A DNA stretch of 28,047 nt, from contig DEHV01000047.1 in the NCBI GenBank assembly GCA_002352105.1, forward strand, positions 1-28,047, written 5' to 3'. Positions 23,797-28,047 of this stretch are shown piece by piece (positions within the stretch are counted from its first letter, which is position 1; every line of letters begins with the position of its first letter). Source of the stretch: Chitinophagaceae bacterium UBA2791. GTDB lineage: Bacteria > Bacteroidota > Bacteroidia > Chitinophagales > Chitinophagaceae. The notes beneath the pieces were generated by a model that had not been told where the DNA came from, ran no database searches, and was given only the letters and a program-made list of their open reading frames with translations. The translations under genes and the position numbers were made by a program.

Positions 23797-24642
23797 ATGA
23801 GAAGAGCGCTTCATTATTTTGTTTTCCTGACTTTCATTGGATTAATGACGGAGAGCTGTAAAAAGCATGGGATTGGAGGGGGCCGGGAGGATATTCCCGC
23901 AGAAACAGACCCTCCGCTGCTTACGCCCGTCGTTCAAAAGGTCAATAGGAGAGTTCAAGGTTATTATGCCGGTTTGCCTGCGCGTTATCACGAAACTACT
24001 GCCAAATATCCGCTTATGATCTTTTATCATGGAGGAGGTCAGTATGGCAACGGCGAATCCGACCTGTATAAAGTCCTGCAGGAAGGCGTTCCGAAATTGT
24101 TGGATGAAAAAAAATTCCCTCCGTCTTTTACCGTGAAAGGGAAGGCTTTTTCTTTTATCATTATTGCTCCTCAATTTGTCAAAGCTCCTACAGTCGCCGA
24201 TACGGATACCCTGGTACGATATCTTAAAGAGAACTACCGGGTGGACACGAAAAGAATATACCTGGTTGGATTTAGCCTGGGCGCAAGGTTTCTTTCAGAC
24301 TACGCCGCCGCCTACCCCGATTCAATAGCTTCCGTGGTATCGATGGCGGGTTTGCCCGCGATAGACGGCGCGCTCGCCGCCAAATGTGGGAAGATGGCGG
24401 GGGCCAATCTTCCGGTATGGCATTTCCACAATATGGATGATAGGGCCTGGTATTATTATGAGGCGGAACGATACATAGAGGTGTTGCGGGGTTTTAATTC
24501 TCCCAATCCTCCCCGGTTTACTTCTTTTGAATTTGGTACGGCCCGGTTAAATCATGATTGCTGGACCAAGGCCATGGATCCCGAATACAAGGAGGACGAT
24601 ATGAACATCTATGAATGGATGCTTCAATATTCAAGGATATGA
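23797..24642 (+). CDS. Alpha/beta-hydrolase lipoprotein (esterase/peptidase-like)
   Basis: A 281-residue exported alpha/beta-hydrolase. The N-terminus (MRRALHYFVFLTFIGLMTESC) looks like a lipoprotein signal with Cys21, although the residues before the cysteine (MTES) are a poor lipobox. The fold is shown by KYPLMIFYHGGGQYG (oxyanion-hole strand), FSFIIIAPQF, the nucleophile elbow VGFSLGARF with Ser160, an acidic candidate in HFHNMDDRAWYY, and His253 in LNHDCW. This resembles the dienelactone-hydrolase/feruloyl-esterase/PHB-depolymerase-like group that also includes carbohydrate esterases, so the substrate is open. The frame is open to an ATG at 23773, but 23797 puts the signal peptide first. 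It ends 4 nt from the convergent NAD(P)H-hydrate repair gene. Confidence 0.78.
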   Translation: MRRALHYFVFLTFIGLMTESCKKHGIGGGREDIPAETDPPLLTPVVQKVNRRVQGYYAGLPARYHETTAKYPLMIFYHGGGQYGNGESDLYKVLQEGVPKLLDEKKFPPSFTVKGKAFSFIIIAPQFVKAPTVADTDTLVRYLKENYRVDTKRIYLVGFSLGARFLSDYAAAYPDSIASVVSMAGLPAIDGALAAKCGKMAGANLPVWHFHNMDDRAWYYYEAERYIEVLRGFNSPNPPRFTSFEFGTARLNHDCWTKAMDPEYKEDDMNIYEWMLQYSRI

Positions 24643-24646
24643 TACC

Positions 24647-26149
24647 TTAATACAGGCTGAGAAAGGCTTCTCCCAACGAATCAATGATATCCGAAGCGGT
24701 CAGCGATTCCTGTGAATGGAGCAGCGCGGCGATATCCCCGGCCTTGCCGTGCAGGTATACGCCCAGCAGCGCCGCATCAACAGAAGGGTATCCTTGCGCC
24801 ATCAGGGCGGTGATGATTCCGGTCAGCGCGTCGCCCGAACCTCCCTTGGCCATGCCGGCGTTTCCCGTGATATTAAAATGTTTTTCGCCCGAAGGGCCGG
24901 CGATCAGCGTATAATGTCCTTTTAGTACAATGACCAGGGATAATTCTTTTGCCTTCTGCGAAGCCAGCTTCATGCGTTCAAAATCATTTGGCGATGCGCC
25001 GAATAGCCGGTCAAATTCCTTAGGATGCGGGGTCAGGATGGAATCTGCGGGAAGAAGATCCAGCCATTGTTGATTGGCGGCCAGAAGATTGAGAGCATCT
25101 GCGTCGAAGGTTACCGGCAGCCGGCGCCTTTGCAACAGGTCGCGTAACATTTTTGCCGTTTCAGGAGAAACGCCGATGCCCGGCCCGACGCCTATCGCGT
25201 TGAATGGAGAAAGGTCCTCCTGCAGCGCCGTATTCAATTCCTCTTCTTTGTCGGCAATCGCCATCGCCTCGGGAACCTGCGATTGCAGGATGCCGTATCC
25301 GCAGCGGGGCGTATGAATGCTGAGCAATCCCGAACCCGCCCTGATACAGGCTTTGGCGCTCAGCAGCGCGGCGCCTATCTTTCCGAAACTCCCGGCTATC
25401 AGCAACGCATGACCGAAATTTCCCTTGTGCGCAAATTTTTTCCTTGGGCGAAATAGCCGTTTGGCGGAATGATGATCCGACAGGCGGTATTCCAATGATA
25501 AAGTATCGGCAAAATCCGGCAGCAATCCAATGTCCAGGATATGGAGCTTTCCTATGGCTTCCTCGTTTTCCGCGACCAGGAACGCCGGTTTAAAACATTG
25601 GAAGCTGAGGGTATGACTGGCTTTTACCACGATGTTCCCTTTTGAGCTCTGGTCGGCCGAAAGACCGCTGGGAATATCTATCGCAACGATCTCATTGCCC
25701 GAGTTGTTGAGATGGGTTACCAGCTCGGCGGTTAGCCCTTCCAGCGGCCTGTTTAACCCTGATCCCAGCAGGGCGTCGAGAATGATATCTCCTTCCGGTA
25801 CCGGGGGGATGGCTTCGCTAGAGGATATAAACCGGATCTCAACAGGCGTTTCATGCAGTCTTGCCAGGTTGGCCTGAAAATCGGCTGTGCCCTTGTGCCC
25901 GAATTCAAGAATGTTTACGGTTACCTGAAGCTCCCGGTTTGAAAACAATCGCGCAATAGCCAGGCCGTCGCCTCCATTGTTTCCCTTGGCGCAGAATATG
26001 GAAAACGACCGGCTTTGATAGCCGTTCGACAATAGCCATTCGCAACATGCGGTAGCAGCCCGTTCCATCAGGTCAATCGATGGGATCGGCGCCGTGCGAA
26101 TGGTGTATTCGTCCCATTCGCGGATCTGGCTGGCATTCAGGATCAGCAT
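24647..26149 (-). CDS. nnr: Bifunctional NAD(P)H-hydrate epimerase / ADP-dependent dehydratase
   Basis: A 500-residue two-domain cytoplasmic repair enzyme that converts damaged NAD(P)H hydrates back to NAD(P)H. Residues 1 to about 215 are the YjeF_N epimerase, with FCAKGNNGGDGLAIARLF (GNNGGDG 56-62) and IVAIDIPSGLSAD. Residues about 230-500 are the ribokinase-like dehydratase domain, with HKGNFGHALLIAGSFGKIGAALLSAKA, GVGPGIG, LTPHPKEFDRLFG (His375) and the catalytic block AKGGSGDALTGI with Asp440. Length is normal for the fusion. A TATTTTCG box at 26190-26183 on the same strand is a likely -7 element, 34 nt upstream of the ATG. Confidence 0.93.
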   Translation of the reverse strand: MLILNASQIREWDEYTIRTAPIPSIDLMERAATACCEWLLSNGYQSRSFSIFCAKGNNGGDGLAIARLFSNRELQVTVNILEFGHKGTADFQANLARLHETPVEIRFISSSEAIPPVPEGDIILDALLGSGLNRPLEGLTAELVTHLNNSGNEIVAIDIPSGLSADQSSKGNIVVKASHTLSFQCFKPAFLVAENEEAIGKLHILDIGLLPDFADTLSLEYRLSDHHSAKRLFRPRKKFAHKGNFGHALLIAGSFGKIGAALLSAKACIRAGSGLLSIHTPRCGYGILQSQVPEAMAIADKEEELNTALQEDLSPFNAIGVGPGIGVSPETAKMLRDLLQRRRLPVTFDADALNLLAANQQWLDLLPADSILTPHPKEFDRLFGASPNDFERMKLASQKAKELSLVIVLKGHYTLIAGPSGEKHFNITGNAGMAKGGSGDALTGIITALMAQGYPSVDAALLGVYLHGKAGDIAALLHSQESLTASDIIDSLGEAFLSLY

Positions 26150-26182
26150 TGCCGGTAATGGATTAATGGTTACGACTTAATG

Positions 26183-26190
26183 CGAAAATA
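26183..26190 (-). promoter_or_regulatory. -7 box of the NAD(P)H-hydrate repair gene
   Basis: TATTTTCG read on the minus strand, one mismatch from TAnnTTTG, lies 33 nt upstream of the ATG at 26149. No clear -33 TTG is seen. Confidence 0.35.
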
Positions 26191-26258
26191 CTGCTTTCGG
26201 GGGTTTAAAGACTGCTGTTTGCCGCGCTGGCCAATCATTTTACATTTTTACTCAGGTT

Positions 26259-27467
26259 TTATCTTCCCAGGGACGCGGTCCTGCCAGGGTTCTCCGCATC
26301 GGCGGCTTTTTCTTCCTCCGGATCGTCGAAATAGACGCCGAATATTTCCGCTAGTTTTTTGCAGGAATATATCTTCAGATAGTCGTTGTTCGATAAGGCA
26401 ATGATGGTTACATTATCATCGGGCAGCCGGTAAAACGCCGCGCGGTTGCCATGCCACCAGCCGTTGTGATAAATGAATCTTCTATCATTGTCCAGCAGGA
26501 ACATTCTCCATCCCAGGCCATAATTATGAATGCCCGGTTTCTCGAAGCTATACCCCATATAAGCCGAATCAAGGGTTTGTTGTTGCAGGTACCGGCCGCC
26601 GTACAGGGCCTGGTCCCATTTCAACAGGTCGCGCGCCGTGCTGTAAATATTCTTATCGCCATATACATTATCGAGATAATCAAAAGCATAGGTTTTTCCA
26701 TTGGGGAAGAAAGACTTGAGCGACCGGGCGCTATCGGCTGTCGTATACGCATAGGTGTCTTTCATGTTAAAAGGTTCAAAAATGGATTGCTGCAGGTAGG
26801 CGCTGTAGGATTGCCCTGAGGCTTTTTCAATGATCAGCGCCAGCAAGGCATAATTGGTGTTTGAATAGGCGAATCGTTTATCCGGTCTGCCGATCTGTAT
26901 CTTTTTGTGGTTGGCGACCAGAAAATCAAGCACGTCCTGGTTGCTGATGGGTCTTTTTCTGTCCCAACCCAGGTTTTCCATGTAATGAACATAATTGGGA
27001 ATACCGCTGCGGTGATTGAGCAGGGCCTTGATGGTCACTCCTTTTAAAGGAAACCCCGGAAAATAGGCGGTGAGGGTATCGTCGATCCGGAGCTTGCCTT
27101 CTTCCTGTAATTTAAGGATCGCCATGGCTGTAAACGTCTTGGATACGGATGCCAGGTGAAAAGGAGAGGAGGGCGTTAAAGAATCCCTTTTTTTCAGGGG
27201 GTCGAGATACCCGTTGTATTTTTCATAGATGATCTCCCCGTTCTTTGCCACCAGGATGCTGCCGTTAAAACGTTCATCGTCGAACAGGCTGTCTGTAAAA
27301 CGTTCGATCCCGGCTTTATAATGCCTGAGCTCCGAAGTAGATATGGTAGAATAACCCGCTGCAATAGAATCTGTAACTGGTTTTGGAGCATGAGGTTTGC
27401 CAGCGCTGGCCGGGCCATTACAGCCATACAGCCATATAATGGAAATGACGAAGAGAAGGTTTTTCAA
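26259..27467 (-). CDS. Serine hydrolase lipoprotein (class C beta-lactamase / DD-peptidase fold)
   Basis: A 402-residue lipoprotein (signal MKNLLFVISIIWLYGC, Cys16) with a beta-lactamase/transpeptidase-like domain. The catalytic motifs are SVSK (Ser107, Lys110) in HLASVSKTFTAMAILKL, YSN starting at Tyr201 in FAYSNTNYALLALI, and HNGWWHG in place of the KTG triad. Other family marks are ILVAKNGEIIYEKYNGY and LLNHRSGIPNYVHY. Such proteins include D-amino-acid peptidases, esterases and AmpC relatives; the HxG third motif points away from a true antibiotic-degrading AmpC and towards an esterase or DD-peptidase-like role. It has an exact -7 box at 27495-27502 and is divergent from serA. Confidence 0.87.
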   Translation of the reverse strand: MKNLLFVISIIWLYGCNGPASAGKPHAPKPVTDSIAAGYSTISTSELRHYKAGIERFTDSLFDDERFNGSILVAKNGEIIYEKYNGYLDPLKKRDSLTPSSPFHLASVSKTFTAMAILKLQEEGKLRIDDTLTAYFPGFPLKGVTIKALLNHRSGIPNYVHYMENLGWDRKRPISNQDVLDFLVANHKKIQIGRPDKRFAYSNTNYALLALIIEKASGQSYSAYLQQSIFEPFNMKDTYAYTTADSARSLKSFFPNGKTYAFDYLDNVYGDKNIYSTARDLLKWDQALYGGRYLQQQTLDSAYMGYSFEKPGIHNYGLGWRMFLLDNDRRFIYHNGWWHGNRAAFYRLPDDNVTIIALSNNDYLKIYSCKKLAEIFGVYFDDPEEEKAADAENPGRTASLGR

Positions 27468-27494
27468 AAGGAACAGTTTTCTAATAAGTTAATG

Positions 27495-27502
27495 CAAATG
27501 TA
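27495..27502 (-). promoter_or_regulatory. -7 box of the serine hydrolase gene
   Basis: On the minus strand this is TACATTTG, an exact TAnnTTTG match 27 nt upstream of the ATG at 27467. A CATCTTTG box at 27563-27570 on the plus strand (one mismatch) may drive the divergent serA gene, so the 142-nt gap would hold both promoters. Confidence 0.5.
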
Positions 27503-27609
27503 CCTGAAACGATTCATTTTGAGTAGTATTCGGCCGTGTTTTTTCGTTTCGATTTTAATAGACATCTTTGCAAATTCCATTCCTAAAATCAAAGCAACCG
27601 AATATTAGT

Positions 27610-28047
27610 ATGAGTAATAATATGCTCACCAGCTATCCTAAAGAAAAGATCAATATTTTATTTTTAGAGAACATAAGCGATTCCGCGGTCAAATTTTTTA
27701 AAGATAGCGGATACAGCTCGGTCAGAAAGCTTACCAAGGCATTGCCGGAAGAAGAACTGATCAGGGAAATAAAAGATGTGCACCTCTTAGGCATCCGCTC
27801 AAAAACGCATATCACCGGCAGGGTCCTGGAAGCGGCAAAAAAGCTCCAGGCCATCGGCTGTTTTTGCATCGGCACCAACCAGGTCGATCTTAAAAGCGCC
27901 CAGGCAAGGGGCGTGGCGGTATTCAACGCGCCTTATTCCAACACCCGCTCTGTAGCCGAACTGGTCATTGCCTCTGCGATCATGCTTATCCGTCGCATTC
28001 CCGATAAAAATAAGTCGGCCCATGAAGGGATCTGGCAGAAAGATTCG
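27610..28047 (+). CDS. serA: D-3-phosphoglycerate dehydrogenase, 5' part
   Basis: The first 146 codons of a gene that runs off the right edge. The translation begins MSNNMLTSYPKEKINILFLE and continues with ENISDSAVKFFKDSGY, LLGIRSKTHIT, LQAIGCFCIGTNQVDL and the highly characteristic GVAVFNAPYSNTRSVAELVI, which match the N-terminal substrate-binding domain and the first hinge helix of SerA. The enzyme oxidises 3-phosphoglycerate with NAD in the first step of serine synthesis. The Rossmann and any C-terminal ACT domain would lie beyond the window. The start is the ATG at 27610; the ATG at 27622 is an alternative, closer to typical family N-termini. Confidence 0.92.
   Translation, partial: MSNNMLTSYPKEKINILFLENISDSAVKFFKDSGYSSVRKLTKALPEEELIREIKDVHLLGIRSKTHITGRVLEAAKKLQAIGCFCIGTNQVDLKSAQARGVAVFNAPYSNTRSVAELVIASAIMLIRRIPDKNKSAHEGIWQKDS

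Noticed and set aside
10204..27467. A single novel multi-gene defence or secretion system
   Set aside because: The genes belong to known, unrelated families with individual promoters, changing strands and no shared signature, so a new joint system is not supported.
1..28047. CRISPR array, tRNA/rRNA genes, insertion sequence or prophage
   Set aside because: Reading both strands I saw no regularly spaced repeats, no cloverleaf with a TTCGA-type arm that I could support, and no transposase, integrase or phage structural gene.

Overview
The window looks like chromosomal DNA of a Bacteroidota bacterium, most likely from the Chitinophagaceae or a nearby group. Evidence for this is the repeated promoter signature of the phylum (TTG, about 19 nt, TAnnTTTG), the scarcity of clear Shine-Dalgarno sites, and a set of typical families: a SusC/TonB-receptor-like OMP_b-brl_3 barrel, a DUF6089/PorG-like barrel, a CAP-domain lipoprotein with a Cys-rich DG/ETGVDCGG module, and many SPII lipoproteins. 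I see no rRNA, tRNA, CRISPR array, transposase or phage gene.

Layout. Positions 1-3400 are the least orderly part: a decaying DUF433/DUF5615 toxin-antitoxin pair with its promoter and a palindrome that may be its operator, an orphan TonB-receptor-like barrel, and two direct copies of a roughly 60-70 bp GC-rich intergenic repeat (29-89 and 3041-3110) bracketing both. Positions 3417-10152 are plus-strand genes: a small four-helix membrane protein, an ExuT-like MFS transporter, a DUF6089 barrel, a UbiD-type decarboxylase and a TraB/GumN-family exported protein. Positions 10204-16955 are minus-strand: purK, then a complete tripartite RND efflux set (lipoprotein adaptor, inner-membrane pump, TolC-like channel). 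Next come a CAP-domain lipoprotein (minus) and a plus-strand run: a YafK-like L,D-transpeptidase fused to a TonB C-terminal-like domain, a DPE2-like 4-alpha-glucanotransferase with two CBM20 modules, an L-Ala-D/L-Glu-type dipeptide epimerase and an alpha/beta-hydrolase lipoprotein. The right end has a bifunctional NAD(P)H-hydrate repair enzyme and a serine hydrolase lipoprotein (both minus), and the 5' part of a D-3-phosphoglycerate dehydrogenase gene that runs off the window.

How the genes fit together. Only the RND set is a clear functional unit. Otherwise this is mostly housekeeping and envelope DNA: outer-membrane barrels, exported lipoproteins, murein-related enzymes (L,D-transpeptidase, dipeptide epimerase, penicillin-binding-like serine hydrolase), glycogen/maltodextrin handling (malQ) and purine/serine/cofactor metabolism. 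Several start codons were moved downstream because the longest reading frame begins inside or before a -7 promoter box or ahead of a signal peptide.

I found no convincing new multi-gene system. The items most worth a second look are the L,D-transpeptidase/TonB-C fusion, the direct repeat pair around the decayed toxin-antitoxin locus, and the compact operator/promoter arrangement in front of the antitoxin.
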